Shown: positions 35,351 to 44,168 of the stretch, piece after piece
How positions within the stretch are numbered: the stretch's first letter is position 1
How the letters are laid out: the number at the start of each line of letters is the position of its first letter
From: Sva-07 sp963793335
Lineage (GTDB): Bacteria > Actinomycetota > Acidimicrobiia > Acidimicrobiales > Ilumatobacteraceae
DNA length: 64,000 nt
Assembly: GCA_963793335.1 (NCBI GenBank)
Contig: CAWBZS010000004.1
Coordinates: 310,001 to 374,000 of the forward strand
Direction of reading: 5' to 3'
The notes under the pieces: model-generated
What the model was told of the DNA's origin: nothing
What the model saw: the letters and a program-made list of their open reading frames with translations, nothing else
Database searches by the model: none
Translations under genes and position numbers: made by a program

Positions 35351-35356
35351 TACCAT
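35351..35356 (+). promoter_or_regulatory. TACCAT hexamer before mug
   Basis: TACCAT ends 7 bases before the GTG at 35364; leaderless -10 candidate located in the 34-base gap to the divergent acetyltransferase gene. Confidence 0.5.
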
Positions 35357-35363
35357 CGTTGAC

Positions 35364-35936
35364 GTGGGGTTTTCGCGGGCCGAACTCGAATCGTTCATCG
35401 ATGCCACCGTGGCGGACCTGACGGGCCCGGGGTTGCGGTTGCTGTTCGTCGGTATCAACCCGGGGCTCTGGACGGCGGCAACGGAGACGCACTTCGCGCA
35501 CCCCGGAAACCGCTTCTATCCAGCGTTGCTCGAAGCGGGCATCATCGACCGCCCGATCGATCGCGGCGTCGGGATGACCGACGATGACCGTCGGTACATG
35601 ATCGAGCGGGGCATCGGCATCACCAACGTGGTCCGTCGTGCCACTGCGAAGGCGTCGGAGCTGTCCGCTGAGGAACTGCGCGCTGGCGGTGAGCAGCTGC
35701 GTCGCTTCGTCCGCGCACGTCAGCCCGCCGTCGTGGCGATCGCCGGGATCACCGCGTACCGCACCGCGTTCGGTCAACCGAAGGCGACGATGGGCGAGCA
35801 GGCCCACGGTTTCGAAGGTGCGCTCCTGTGGGTGGTGCCGAATCCCAGCGGGCTCAACGCGCACGAGACCACCACCAGCCTGGCGGCGGCATACCGCGAG
35901 CCGGCTGTGGCGGCCGGGCTCGTCGTCGTACGCTGA
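35364..35936 (+). CDS. mug: G/U mismatch-specific DNA glycosylase
   Basis: A 190-residue uracil-DNA glycosylase of family 2 (MUG/TDG). The catalytic motif GINPGLWTA has Asn at the place of the water-activating residue, and NPSGLNAHE is the second, DNA-wedge motif. It excises uracil or ethenocytosine opposite guanine. The upstream acetyltransferase is divergent and the acyl-CoA dehydrogenase follows after 4 bases, so the latter may be co-transcribed, though unrelated in function. Confidence 0.93.
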   Translation: MGFSRAELESFIDATVADLTGPGLRLLFVGINPGLWTAATETHFAHPGNRFYPALLEAGIIDRPIDRGVGMTDDDRRYMIERGIGITNVVRRATAKASELSAEELRAGGEQLRRFVRARQPAVVAIAGITAYRTAFGQPKATMGEQAHGFEGALLWVVPNPSGLNAHETTTSLAAAYREPAVAAGLVVVR

Positions 35937-35940
35937 CGGC

Positions 35941-37086
35941 ATGCGCACGCTGTACGACGCCGACCATGAGGCCTTTCGCGAGTCCTTCGCATCATTCGTC
36001 GCCAAGGAGGTGACCCCGCACTATCTCGCCTGGGAGGAGGCTGGCATCGCTCCCCGCGAGCTGTACGCGGCAGCCGGCCAGTACGGATTCGTCGGCCTTG
36101 CGATTCCCGAGGAGCACGGAGGCGGCGGCACCGACGACTTCCGGTTCAACGCCATCCTCAGTGAGGAGTTCAACGCCGCCGGCATCGGTGGTGCCGGCCT
36201 CGGGCTCACCCTGCACAACGACATCTGCACGCCGTACTTCATCGAGTACTGCACCGACGAGCAGGCGGCTCGCTGGATGCCGGGCATCGCATCGGGTGAG
36301 TTGATCACCGCGATTGCGATGACCGAGCCGGGGACGGGCTCCGATCTGGCAGGCATCGCCACGACAGCGATCCGCGACGGCGACGAGTACGTCGTCAACG
36401 GGTCGAAGACGTTCATCACCAACGGCATCAACTCGGATCTCGTGATCGTCGCTGCCAAGACCGACCCCACCGAACGGCACAGCGGGTTGTCGCTGCTGGT
36501 CGTCGAGCGGGGGATGGAGGGCTTCGAACGCGGGCGGAACCTCGACAAGATCGGGATGCACAGCCAAGACACCGCGGAATTGTTCTTCAACGATGTGCGG
36601 GTGCCCGTGGAGAACCGGTTGGGTGACGAAGGCAAGGGGTTCGCCTACCTGGCGGCCAATCTTGCTCAGGAGCGCTTGTCGATCGCCGTCGCGGGGATCG
36701 CAGCGGCGCGTGCTGCGCTCGAGTGGACGCTCGAGTACGTCGGCGAGCGAACCGCGTTCGGCAAGTCGATCGGCACCTTCCAGAACACCAAGTTCGTGCT
36801 CGCCGAGGTGGCCACCGAGGTCGACGTCACCCAGGCCTACGTCGACCAGTGCATCCTGCAACTGAACGCCAAGCAGCTCACACCGGCGATGGCGGCGCAG
36901 GCAAAGTACTGGTGCACCGACCTGCAGAACCGGGTGGTCGACCGATGCCTGCAGCTGTTCGGCGGCTACGGCTACATGACCGAGTACCCGATCGCCCGTG
37001 CGTACGTCGACGCCAGGGTGACATCGATCTACGGCGGCACCAACGAAGTGATGAAGACGATCATCGCCAAGTCGATCGGTCTGTGA
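35941..37086 (+). CDS. Acyl-CoA dehydrogenase (LCAD/IVD-like)
   Basis: A 381-residue FAD enzyme. TEPGTGSDLAGI is the acyl/flavin-binding signature, LAQERLSIAVAG holds the catalytic Glu in the position used by long-chain and isovaleryl-CoA dehydrogenases, and the C-terminal block is GGYGYMTEYPIARAY then IYGGTNEVMKTIIA. It oxidises acyl-CoA to enoyl-CoA in beta-oxidation or branched amino-acid breakdown. Followed at 10 bases by a Dabb-domain gene. Confidence 0.93.
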   Translation: MRTLYDADHEAFRESFASFVAKEVTPHYLAWEEAGIAPRELYAAAGQYGFVGLAIPEEHGGGGTDDFRFNAILSEEFNAAGIGGAGLGLTLHNDICTPYFIEYCTDEQAARWMPGIASGELITAIAMTEPGTGSDLAGIATTAIRDGDEYVVNGSKTFITNGINSDLVIVAAKTDPTERHSGLSLLVVERGMEGFERGRNLDKIGMHSQDTAELFFNDVRVPVENRLGDEGKGFAYLAANLAQERLSIAVAGIAAARAALEWTLEYVGERTAFGKSIGTFQNTKFVLAEVATEVDVTQAYVDQCILQLNAKQLTPAMAAQAKYWCTDLQNRVVDRCLQLFGGYGYMTEYPIARAYVDARVTSIYGGTNEVMKTIIAKSIGL

Positions 37087-37096
37087 GGAACCCGCC

Positions 37097-37390
37097 ATGA
37101 TTCGACACACCGTCCTGCTCCGATTCGAGCCTGCCCTCGGCGACGACGAGTACGCGGCCATGGCGGCAGCGCTCGACGCGCTGCCTGCGGCGATCCCGCA
37201 GCTGGTGACCTATCGCCACGGCCGCGACCTGGCGCTCGCTCCGACCAACTATGACTACGCGATCTCCGCCGACGTCGCCAGTGTCGACGACTTCGCCGTG
37301 TACCGCGACCATGCGGAACACCAGCGGTTCATCACCGAGCACATCACCGGCCGCGTCGCCGACCGCATCGCTGTCCAGTTCGAGTACTGA
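37097..37390 (+). CDS. Dabb-family (stress-responsive A/B barrel) protein
   Basis: A 97-residue dimeric alpha+beta barrel protein. It begins MIRHTVLLRFEPALGDDEY, with a short helix and the late YRDHAEHQRFI segment with His residues seen in Dabb proteins. Function is unsettled for the family; some are polyketide or fatty-acid-derived cyclases. Ten bases after the acyl-CoA dehydrogenase, same strand. Its TGA abuts the stop codon of the convergent flippase-like gene with no gap. Confidence 0.88.
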   Translation: MIRHTVLLRFEPALGDDEYAAMAAALDALPAAIPQLVTYRHGRDLALAPTNYDYAISADVASVDDFAVYRDHAEHQRFITEHITGRVADRIAVQFEY

Positions 37391-38506
37391 TCAGGCGGGC
37401 GCCGGGTCCGGTTCGCGCCTGCGGAGCTGCAGTTTCCAGAGACCGAGGGCGCCCAGGCCGACCGGGATGATCGACAGCCAGGTCAGGATTCGGAACACGA
37501 GGATCGCTGCGGTGATCTGGTTGACGTACTGCGAGCCGGCCGCGGCGGTGAGCATGCCGATGTAGGCGATCTCGCTGACACCCGCATCGCCTGCCGTGAT
37601 CGGGAACACCGTCAGGCCCTGCACCAGTGCGAACACCACGAACACCTGCGTCCACGGCAGCTCGGTCTCGCTGACCCCGGTGAAGCGCAGACACATCAGG
37701 AGCAGCCCGAACTTCGTCGCGGAGGTGAGCACCGTCCCCCAGGTCGCGACGAGCCACCGGTCGCGAAGCGTCTGAACCGCTTTCGTCCGGGCGGCGACCA
37801 TCTGGGCCGGGAGATCTTCCGGTGTCGGCTTGCGGAGCAAACGCAGCATCCGCGACCACACCGGTTCGATCAGCCGTCCGGCCTGTTCGGTGCGCTTCTG
37901 CGAACCGAGCACGAATGCGAGCACGACGACACCGAGGCCGACGATCATGCAGATCGTCACAACCGTCTGCAGGGTGTCGCTCAGCGGAGCATCCGAGACG
38001 ACCAGCCCAACTGCGGCGATGACCGGCAGGACCAACTTGATGCCGATGCTGAAGATGCCACCGGCCGCAACCGCCAGCGTCGCCTCACCGGTCGTGTGGC
38101 CCCACGATGTCAGCATCCGGTAGCGGACCGGCAGGTCGCTCGGGCCGGGAACCACCGACGTGATCGACGCCGGGCCGAGGAATGCGACGATCCCGTGGCG
38201 CACCGCCAACCCGGGCACCAGCGATGCGGTCAAGAGGCCCTGCGAGGCGATCCAGAGAATCCACAGGCTCAACAGCGAGATGATCTCGGCATCGTTCAGC
38301 GAACGCGCCGCATCCAGGACGGCGTCGAGGTCGAGATCGTCGAACGTCCTGAACAGGACCCAGGTCGAGATGCCGAGCGCCGCGACGATGAAGACGACCC
38401 GGAAGAGGATCTTGCGGATGCTCGGCCTCGGCACCTGCGGGATCCCGCCGCTGTCGATCGGCTCGTCGATCGCGTCGTCGAGCGGCCCGGCGTCAGATCT
38501 GCTCAT
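37391..38506 (-). CDS. Lysylphosphatidylglycerol-synthase-TM (UPF0104) family membrane protein
   Basis: A 371-residue polytopic protein with about eight helices after an acidic cytosolic N-terminus. The family signature FPITAGDAGVSEIAYIG (Gly-rich, with PG/GD and E) is seen near residue 300. The family includes the MprF flippase domain and AglD-like glycolipid proteins. It likely moves or modifies lipids across the membrane. The ATG at 38506 overlaps the end of the upstream gene by 14 bases; the two belong to one operon with the DUF4203 gene. Confidence 0.85.
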   Translation of the reverse strand: MSRSDAGPLDDAIDEPIDSGGIPQVPRPSIRKILFRVVFIVAALGISTWVLFRTFDDLDLDAVLDAARSLNDAEIISLLSLWILWIASQGLLTASLVPGLAVRHGIVAFLGPASITSVVPGPSDLPVRYRMLTSWGHTTGEATLAVAAGGIFSIGIKLVLPVIAAVGLVVSDAPLSDTLQTVVTICMIVGLGVVVLAFVLGSQKRTEQAGRLIEPVWSRMLRLLRKPTPEDLPAQMVAARTKAVQTLRDRWLVATWGTVLTSATKFGLLLMCLRFTGVSETELPWTQVFVVFALVQGLTVFPITAGDAGVSEIAYIGMLTAAAGSQYVNQITAAILVFRILTWLSIIPVGLGALGLWKLQLRRREPDPAPA

Positions 38507-40454
38507 CACCGCCCCCGACACTCTCACGAACCGCTGCGATCACGGTCGATCGTGCCGCGATGACCGGCGGGACGAGCCCGATCCGGTCGCGCACCTTCAG
38601 ACGGCCGATCAGCACGACCACCTGGCGAGCGAGCGGCGGCCACACGATCAGCGCAACCAGCCCACCGATCGCGACGGCCGCTGCTGCCGCGACGGCCTCC
38701 CAGCCATCGGCGAGCCACATGCCGGCCAGGGTCCACGTCGCAACGAGCGTGACCAGGCCCAACAGCAGCCGCACGGTGCCCTTCGTCGCCGTCGAGCGCA
38801 CGAGCCCAGTGCCGACGACCACCACCAGCCACGCCGGCAGATGGACCAGGGTCACGGCGACGAGCGCCGAGCCGGCGACGAACAGCAGCACGGCCGAGAG
38901 CAGCAGCCTGGCCAGCGACACAGGCCGCGGTCGGAGCTGATGCGCGGTGACCCCGAGCAACTGCAGGCGGGTGGCGAAGTCGCGGTACGCGTCGATGACT
39001 CGCTCGCGGGTCGCGGAGTCGGCGGCTGCGAGTCGGCGTGCGACGACCTCGCTGTCCCCGAAGGACACTTCGGTGTTGTGAGTCGCGGCGCTGCGCTCCT
39101 CCTGGGCTGCCGCGCGCAGCGTCTCGCGCTCGTCGAGGCTTGCGAACTGTGGCGACACCTCCTCGAGCGCATCGGTGATCTGCGCCGTGAGTGCTGCAGC
39201 GTCGGCTCGGTCCGGCTCGCCGTCACTGCCGACCCCGGCGCCGACGTAGTCAGCCACCTCGATCGGTTCGCCGAACATGACGACCGCACGGCTGCGGGTC
39301 TCGACCTTGCTCTCGAAAGCCATTCCGATTGGCACGATCACGACGTCGGGTGCAGTCGGCAGTGCGCCGAGCGCGATCCGGGCAGCGCCCGACTTCACCC
39401 GGTCGAGTCCCGCACGGTCGCCGGTGGTGCCCTCCGGGAAGATCGCCACCGTTGCCCGCTGTGCAAGCTCGCGATGGCAGGAGTCGAACACGGAGGTGTT
39501 GTCGCTCGCACGGTCGCCGTCAGCGGTTCGGTACACCGGGAGCACGCCGGCGAGCCACAGGAATGGGCGGGCGGCCACGACCTTCCACAGCGCCGCTTTG
39601 GCGAGGAATCTGGGGAGCCGACCGAGTACGGCCGCCACGACGACCGGGTCGACGAAACCGTTCGAGTGGTTCGCGACGATCAGCACCGGTCGATCGCGGG
39701 GGAGCCGGTCCGACCAGCGCACGTCGACCGAACGGTGAAAGGCGACGACGAGCCCTCGTGCAACCAGTCCCAGCGTGCGGTCCGTGAAGCGGCGAAACAG
39801 CCGTGGGGCACGTTCGGGGTCAGCAGCTGCGTACGCCCGATCCACCCAGGCCAGCGCGATCACGGCGGTCAGTACATGCCAGAGGCCATGTGGCTGCAGC
39901 CATGACTCAGCTCGACATGCCGGGCTGTCGGGCTGACCGAGCAGCCACATCGCAACGGCGATGCCGCCGAGACCGAGCAACGGCCACGACCAGACCCCGA
40001 CGAGTCCGCGTCGGCGAGCGAGCAGCGATGCCCCGACGATCACCGCCACGGCCACGCCGACCGTTGCGTTGGTCGCCCCGGGCAACCAGAACCAGGTGGC
40101 CGACGACACTGCGAGTCCCACGACCAGTCCGACGAGCGAACTCGGGTCAGCTCGGCCGGACAGCCGCCCGACGTGCCATCCGGCGATGAAACCGAGGGCG
40201 CCGATCAGCGGAATGTCGTGCAGAAACTGTGCAAGGTCGCTCGCTGCACCGTGGTAGAGCAGGCTGCCGATTCCCTCGACGGCGACGACGACGGCGAGGC
40301 CGAGCACAGCCCGTGGCAGTCGGCCGCGCGCGACCTGCCAGACCAACACCAGACCTGCCGCGACGTAGGCGAGCGAACTCCAGGCGTTGACGTCTTGTTC
40401 GAGCAGCCAGTCGTCGCGTGCTTCGCAGTCGGAGGTGGCCGCGAACGGCGTCAC
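38493..40454 (-). CDS. Fusion of a CREST-type membrane hydrolase and a PlsC-type acyltransferase
   Basis: A 653-residue protein with two recognisable halves. Residues about 1-208 are seven hydrophobic segments with the CREST (alkaline-ceramidase/PAQR) metal motif: GIGSLLYHG (Ser64, His68), FLHDIPL (Asp80), and HGLWH (His189, His193). Residues about 240-500 are a glycerolipid acyltransferase: NHSNGFVDP (His263, Asp269) and FPEGTTG, resembling Sct1/Gat-type enzymes. The C-terminal part has further membrane segments. A single enzyme that could cleave and re-acylate lipids. Start GTG at 40454 chosen; longer starts are out of conserved sequence. Followed by the flippase-like gene. Confidence 0.85.
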   Translation of the reverse strand: MTPFAATSDCEARDDWLLEQDVNAWSSLAYVAAGLVLVWQVARGRLPRAVLGLAVVVAVEGIGSLLYHGAASDLAQFLHDIPLIGALGFIAGWHVGRLSGRADPSSLVGLVVGLAVSSATWFWLPGATNATVGVAVAVIVGASLLARRRGLVGVWSWPLLGLGGIAVAMWLLGQPDSPACRAESWLQPHGLWHVLTAVIALAWVDRAYAAADPERAPRLFRRFTDRTLGLVARGLVVAFHRSVDVRWSDRLPRDRPVLIVANHSNGFVDPVVVAAVLGRLPRFLAKAALWKVVAARPFLWLAGVLPVYRTADGDRASDNTSVFDSCHRELAQRATVAIFPEGTTGDRAGLDRVKSGAARIALGALPTAPDVVIVPIGMAFESKVETRSRAVVMFGEPIEVADYVGAGVGSDGEPDRADAAALTAQITDALEEVSPQFASLDERETLRAAAQEERSAATHNTEVSFGDSEVVARRLAAADSATRERVIDAYRDFATRLQLLGVTAHQLRPRPVSLARLLLSAVLLFVAGSALVAVTLVHLPAWLVVVVGTGLVRSTATKGTVRLLLGLVTLVATWTLAGMWLADGWEAVAAAAAVAIGGLVALIVWPPLARQVVVLIGRLKVRDRIGLVPPVIAARSTVIAAVRESVGGGDEQI

Positions 40455-40464
40455 GTCACGAACC

Positions 40465-41133
40465 TCAGATCGACTCGGCGTCGGCGTCGATGTCTGCCTC
40501 GGGCAGGGCGCTGGCGCTCCACGCCTCACGCAACGTCTCGCGGCGACGATTGACGTCGGTGAGCTGGACGGCGATGCCGGCGACGGCCAGCGCGCCGTAG
40601 GCGACGAACCACCACCAACTGTCGCCGACGTTCTCGGTGGTGACGCCGATGTCGAAGTCGTCGAGATCGACCGTGCCGACGATCAGCATCAGGCCGCCGA
40701 TCATCGTGCTCGATCCGGCGAGGGCGGTGAGGACGGTGAGCAGCGCCATCGGCAGGTTGCCGATGATCGCAATGAGCGAGAGCACCACGGCGAGCACCAC
40801 ACCGCTCAGGACGATCACCCACGACCAGCTGACACCGAGCGCCACCATCAGGCTGGTGCCGAGCACGAAACCGATCGCCGTCATGCCGATGATCACCGAC
40901 ACCTCGTAGAACAGGTAGGCAATCGCCCCGAACACGATCGCCAGCCCGAGCCCGACCAACCATCCGAGCGCGTTGCCGAGAAACCCGGCGTCGCCCGCCA
41001 CGATGCCGGCACCGAGCATGAACCCGGCGAACGCACCCCAGCACGGGATCACGATGCGCATGGCCAGATAGCCGCGGAAGCAGAACACTGCGCCGGTGAG
41101 CAGCGCGATGATCCCGACGACGACGTCATTCAT
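40465..41133 (-). CDS. DUF4203/TMEM198-type membrane protein
   Basis: A 222-residue protein with about seven transmembrane helices; conserved glycine patches such as GAVFCFRGYLAMRI near the N-terminus, GAFAGFMLGAGIVAG, and GFVLGTSLMVALG are typical of DUF4203. The cytosolic tail is acidic. Function of the family is unknown. It is the first gene of the three-gene membrane operon, only 10 bases before the CREST-acyltransferase fusion. Divergent from UspA. Confidence 0.8.
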   Translation of the reverse strand: MNDVVVGIIALLTGAVFCFRGYLAMRIVIPCWGAFAGFMLGAGIVAGDAGFLGNALGWLVGLGLAIVFGAIAYLFYEVSVIIGMTAIGFVLGTSLMVALGVSWSWVIVLSGVVLAVVLSLIAIIGNLPMALLTVLTALAGSSTMIGGLMLIVGTVDLDDFDIGVTTENVGDSWWWFVAYGALAVAGIAVQLTDVNRRRETLREAWSASALPEADIDADAESI

Positions 41134-41197
41134 GGCGCACACTCTTGCAGGTTCGGCGAGTTCTGGCCTGACCGTCGTTGGCGTGCGAGACTGGTTC

Positions 41198-41650
41198 ATG
41201 GCTGCTTCCACCGTCCTGTTGTGCACCGATGGCTCCGACCTCTCCGTCAGCGCCATTCGACAGGGTCTCGATCTGCTCGCTCCTGCGGCCCGCACGGTCG
41301 TGGTGTCGGTGGCGTCGGCGATCGACCCGTCACTCGTCACCGGGACCGGCTTTGCCGGTGGCGTGATGACCTACGACGAGAAGGACGATCTGATCGACGC
41401 ACAGCGGGCGACCGCAGAGCAGCACATCGCTGATGTGGTCGCCGAACTCGAACTGTCGGGAGCAGAGACGATGGTGCTGCTCGGCGACGCAGGTCACGAG
41501 ATCTGCGAGCTCGCTGCCAGCCTGCCGGCGAGCGTGGTGGTGCTGGGAACACACGGCCGCAGCGGCATCAAACGAGCGATCATGGGATCGACGTCGGATC
41601 ACGTCGTGCGGCACTGTCCGTGCCCGGTGCTCGTCCAGGGTGCAGGCTGA
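41198..41650 (+). CDS. Universal stress protein (UspA family)
   Basis: A 150-residue protein. The ATP-binding signature of UspA (GTHGRSGIKRAIMGSTSDHV, G-2X-G-9X-G-S/T) is complete, with the N-terminal Asp in VLLCTDGSDLS. Likely binds ATP and is induced by stress. ATG chosen because it follows GAGACT closely (5 bases), a variant of the promoter pattern. Located just before the sulfatase, 64 bases away. Confidence 0.92.
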   Translation: MAASTVLLCTDGSDLSVSAIRQGLDLLAPAARTVVVSVASAIDPSLVTGTGFAGGVMTYDEKDDLIDAQRATAEQHIADVVAELELSGAETMVLLGDAGHEICELAASLPASVVVLGTHGRSGIKRAIMGSTSDHVVRHCPCPVLVQGAG

Positions 41651-41714
41651 CCCGGCTGACCCGGAGTTGCAGAGCGTCGTTCGACGCAGCGTTCACGATC
41701 GAAAGGAATCGTCC

Positions 41715-43217
41715 ATGCCGAACGGCAAGCCCAACATCCTCGTCATCTGGGGCGATGACATCGGTGTCTCCAACCTGAGCTGCTACAGCGACGGGGTGAT
41801 GGGCTACCGCACGCCCAACATCGATCGCATCGCTGCCGAAGGTGTGCGCTTCACCGACTATTACGGCGAGCAGAGCTGTACTGCCGGTCGGGCAGCGTTC
41901 GTCACCGGTCAGAATCCGTATCGGACGGGACTGACCAAGGTCGGCTTCCCCGGCGCCGACATCGGGCTGCGATCGCCGGACCCCACGATCGCCACCGCAC
42001 TCAAGGCCCGGGGATATGCCACGGGCCAGTTCGGCAAGAATCACCTCGGGGACAAGGACGAGTTCCTGCCGACGATGCACGGATTCGACGAGTTCTTCGG
42101 CAACCTCTACCACCTCAACGCAGAGGAGGAGCCGGAGCAGGACGACTACCCGACCGAGGAGGAGTTCCCCGAGTTCCGCAAGAAGTTCGGGCCGCGTGGC
42201 GTGATCCACTCGTGGGCGAACGGCGATGGCACGCAGCGGATCGAGGACACCGGCCCGCTCACCCGTGAACGCATGAAGACCATCGACGAGGAGATCGCTC
42301 CGGAGGCGCTGCGCTTCATGGGCGAGGCGAACGACGCCGACACGCCGTTCTTCGTGTGGCTCAACACCACGCACATGCACTTCCGGACCCACATCAAAGA
42401 TGGCAGCCGCGGCAAGGCCGGTCGTTGGCAATCGGCGTATCACGACGTGATGTGCGACCACGACGAACTCGTCGGGCAGGTACTGGACTACCTCGACGAA
42501 CAGGGTCTTGCCGACGACACCATCGTGATCTACTCCACGGACAACGGGCCGCACATGAACACATGGCCCGACGGTGGTATGACCCCGTTCCGCAACGAGA
42601 AGAACTCGAACTGGGAGGGCGCGTACCGAGTGCCGGCGATGGTGCGCTGGCCGGGCCACATCCCCGCTGGCGAGGTGCTCAATGGCATCGTCAGCCACAA
42701 CGACTGGTTCGTGACGTTGCTGGCCGCTGCCGGCGACCCGGACATCAAGGAGGAGCTCAAGGCTGGAAGCGACCTGAACGGCACCACCTACAAGGTCCAC
42801 CTCGACGGGCACAACCAGCTCGACTACCTCACGGGCGCTGTCGACGAGAGCCCGCGTCAGCACTTCTTCTACGTGTCCGACGACGGCGACCTCACGGCGT
42901 TGCGCTACGACAACTGGAAGGTCGTGTTCCTCGAGCAGCGCGCCGTTGGCACCCTTCGAGTGTGGGCCGAGCCGTACACCGAGTTGCGTGTTCCGAAGAT
43001 CTTCAACCTGCGCACCGATCCGTACGAACGCGCCGACATCACGTCGAACACCTACTACGACTGGTTGATCGACCGGGCGTGGGTGCTCGTCCCAGCGCAG
43101 ATGTACGTGGCGAACATGCTGGCGACCCTCGTGCAGTTCCCGCCGCGGCAGGAACCAGCGAGCTTCGGGATCGACAAGGTGTTGGAGAAGCTGCAGTCGG
43201 GGATCGCCAGCACGTGA
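41715..43217 (+). CDS. Arylsulfatase (S1 family)
   Basis: A 500-residue sulfatase. Metal-binding WGDDIG at residues 12-17, signature CTAGR at 55-59 with the formylglycine Cys, GKNHLGD around residue 105, and the DNGPHMNTWPDGG metal/substrate site about residue 275. No signal peptide, so it is predicted cytoplasmic. The stop overlaps the start of the formylglycine-generating enzyme gene, its dedicated activator. Different subfamily from the sulfatase at 5448-6932. Substrate unknown. Confidence 0.93.
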   Translation: MPNGKPNILVIWGDDIGVSNLSCYSDGVMGYRTPNIDRIAAEGVRFTDYYGEQSCTAGRAAFVTGQNPYRTGLTKVGFPGADIGLRSPDPTIATALKARGYATGQFGKNHLGDKDEFLPTMHGFDEFFGNLYHLNAEEEPEQDDYPTEEEFPEFRKKFGPRGVIHSWANGDGTQRIEDTGPLTRERMKTIDEEIAPEALRFMGEANDADTPFFVWLNTTHMHFRTHIKDGSRGKAGRWQSAYHDVMCDHDELVGQVLDYLDEQGLADDTIVIYSTDNGPHMNTWPDGGMTPFRNEKNSNWEGAYRVPAMVRWPGHIPAGEVLNGIVSHNDWFVTLLAAAGDPDIKEELKAGSDLNGTTYKVHLDGHNQLDYLTGAVDESPRQHFFYVSDDGDLTALRYDNWKVVFLEQRAVGTLRVWAEPYTELRVPKIFNLRTDPYERADITSNTYYDWLIDRAWVLVPAQMYVANMLATLVQFPPRQEPASFGIDKVLEKLQSGIAST

Positions 43218-44122
43218 TCGAGATCCCGGCGGGCACGTTCCGTATGGGCTCCGACGACCACTATGCCGAGGAGGCGCCTGCGCACCAGGTACACGTCGAC
43301 GCGTTTTCGATCGGCGCAACGACGGTGACCAACGAGCGGTTCGCCGCGTTCGTCGAGGCAACCCGCTACGTGACCGTTGCCGAACGCCCGCTCGACCCCG
43401 CTGACTTCCCGGGCGCGCCGCCCGAGAACCTGGTGGCCGGTTCGCTCGTGTTCACGATGACGCCCGGACCGGTCGATCTGCGCCACCTCAGCCAGTGGTG
43501 GACGTGGACGCCCGGCGCGTCGTGGAGGCATCCCGAGGGTCCTCGCTCGTCGATCGCCGACCGCAGCGACCACCCGGTCGTACACGTCGCGTTCGAGGAC
43601 GCCGAGGCGTACGCAACGTGGGCGGGGGAGGAGCTGCCGAGCGAAGCCGAGTGGGAGTATGCCGCCCGTGGGGGTGCCGAGGGGTTGGCTTTCACCTGGG
43701 GCGACGAGGCGGTTCCCGACGGCCGCTACCTCGCGAACTTCTGGCAGGGCGACTTCCCGTGGCGCAACAGCGAGGCCGACGGGTTCGCCGGGACCGCACC
43801 CGTCGGATCGTTTCCACCGAACGGTTACGGGTTGTACGACATGGCCGGCAACGTGTGGGAGTGGACCGCCGACTGGTATTCGCAACAGCATCCAGCAGAC
43901 GCCGACACGCCGTGCTGCGTGCCCGACAATCCTCGCGGTCCTGACGTCGAGGCGAGCTACGACCCGCAGCAACCGCAGTTCCGCATCCCGCGCAAGACGA
44001 TCAAGGGCGGGTCGTTCCTCTGCGCTGACAACTACTGCCAGCGGTACCGCCCCGCGGCCCGTCGCCCGCAGATGATCGACACCGGCATGAGCCACCTCGG
44101 CTTCCGAACCATCCGCAGATGA
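43214..44122 (+). CDS. Formylglycine-generating enzyme (SUMF1 family)
   Basis: A 302-residue member with both catalytic Cys of true FGE: Cys270 and Cys275 in GGSFLCADNYCQRYRP. Other family landmarks are IPAGTFRMGSDD at the start, LPSEAEWEYAARGG, and GNVWEWTADWY. The enzyme, with copper and oxygen, converts the sulfatase Cys to formylglycine. GTG start overlaps the TGA of the arylsulfatase (GTGA), a strong sign of co-expression. Confidence 0.95.
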   Translation: MIEIPAGTFRMGSDDHYAEEAPAHQVHVDAFSIGATTVTNERFAAFVEATRYVTVAERPLDPADFPGAPPENLVAGSLVFTMTPGPVDLRHLSQWWTWTPGASWRHPEGPRSSIADRSDHPVVHVAFEDAEAYATWAGEELPSEAEWEYAARGGAEGLAFTWGDEAVPDGRYLANFWQGDFPWRNSEADGFAGTAPVGSFPPNGYGLYDMAGNVWEWTADWYSQQHPADADTPCCVPDNPRGPDVEASYDPQQPQFRIPRKTIKGGSFLCADNYCQRYRPAARRPQMIDTGMSHLGFRTIRR

Positions 44123-44168
44123 ATGGGCGGCAGCTTGCACTGAACATCGTTCGGGAAGCAGGAGCAAC

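Noticed and set aside
41580..43361. 593-residue minus-strand frame over the arylsulfatase gene
   Set aside because: Shadow of the sulfatase/FGE pair; Arg/His/Val-rich with no domain.
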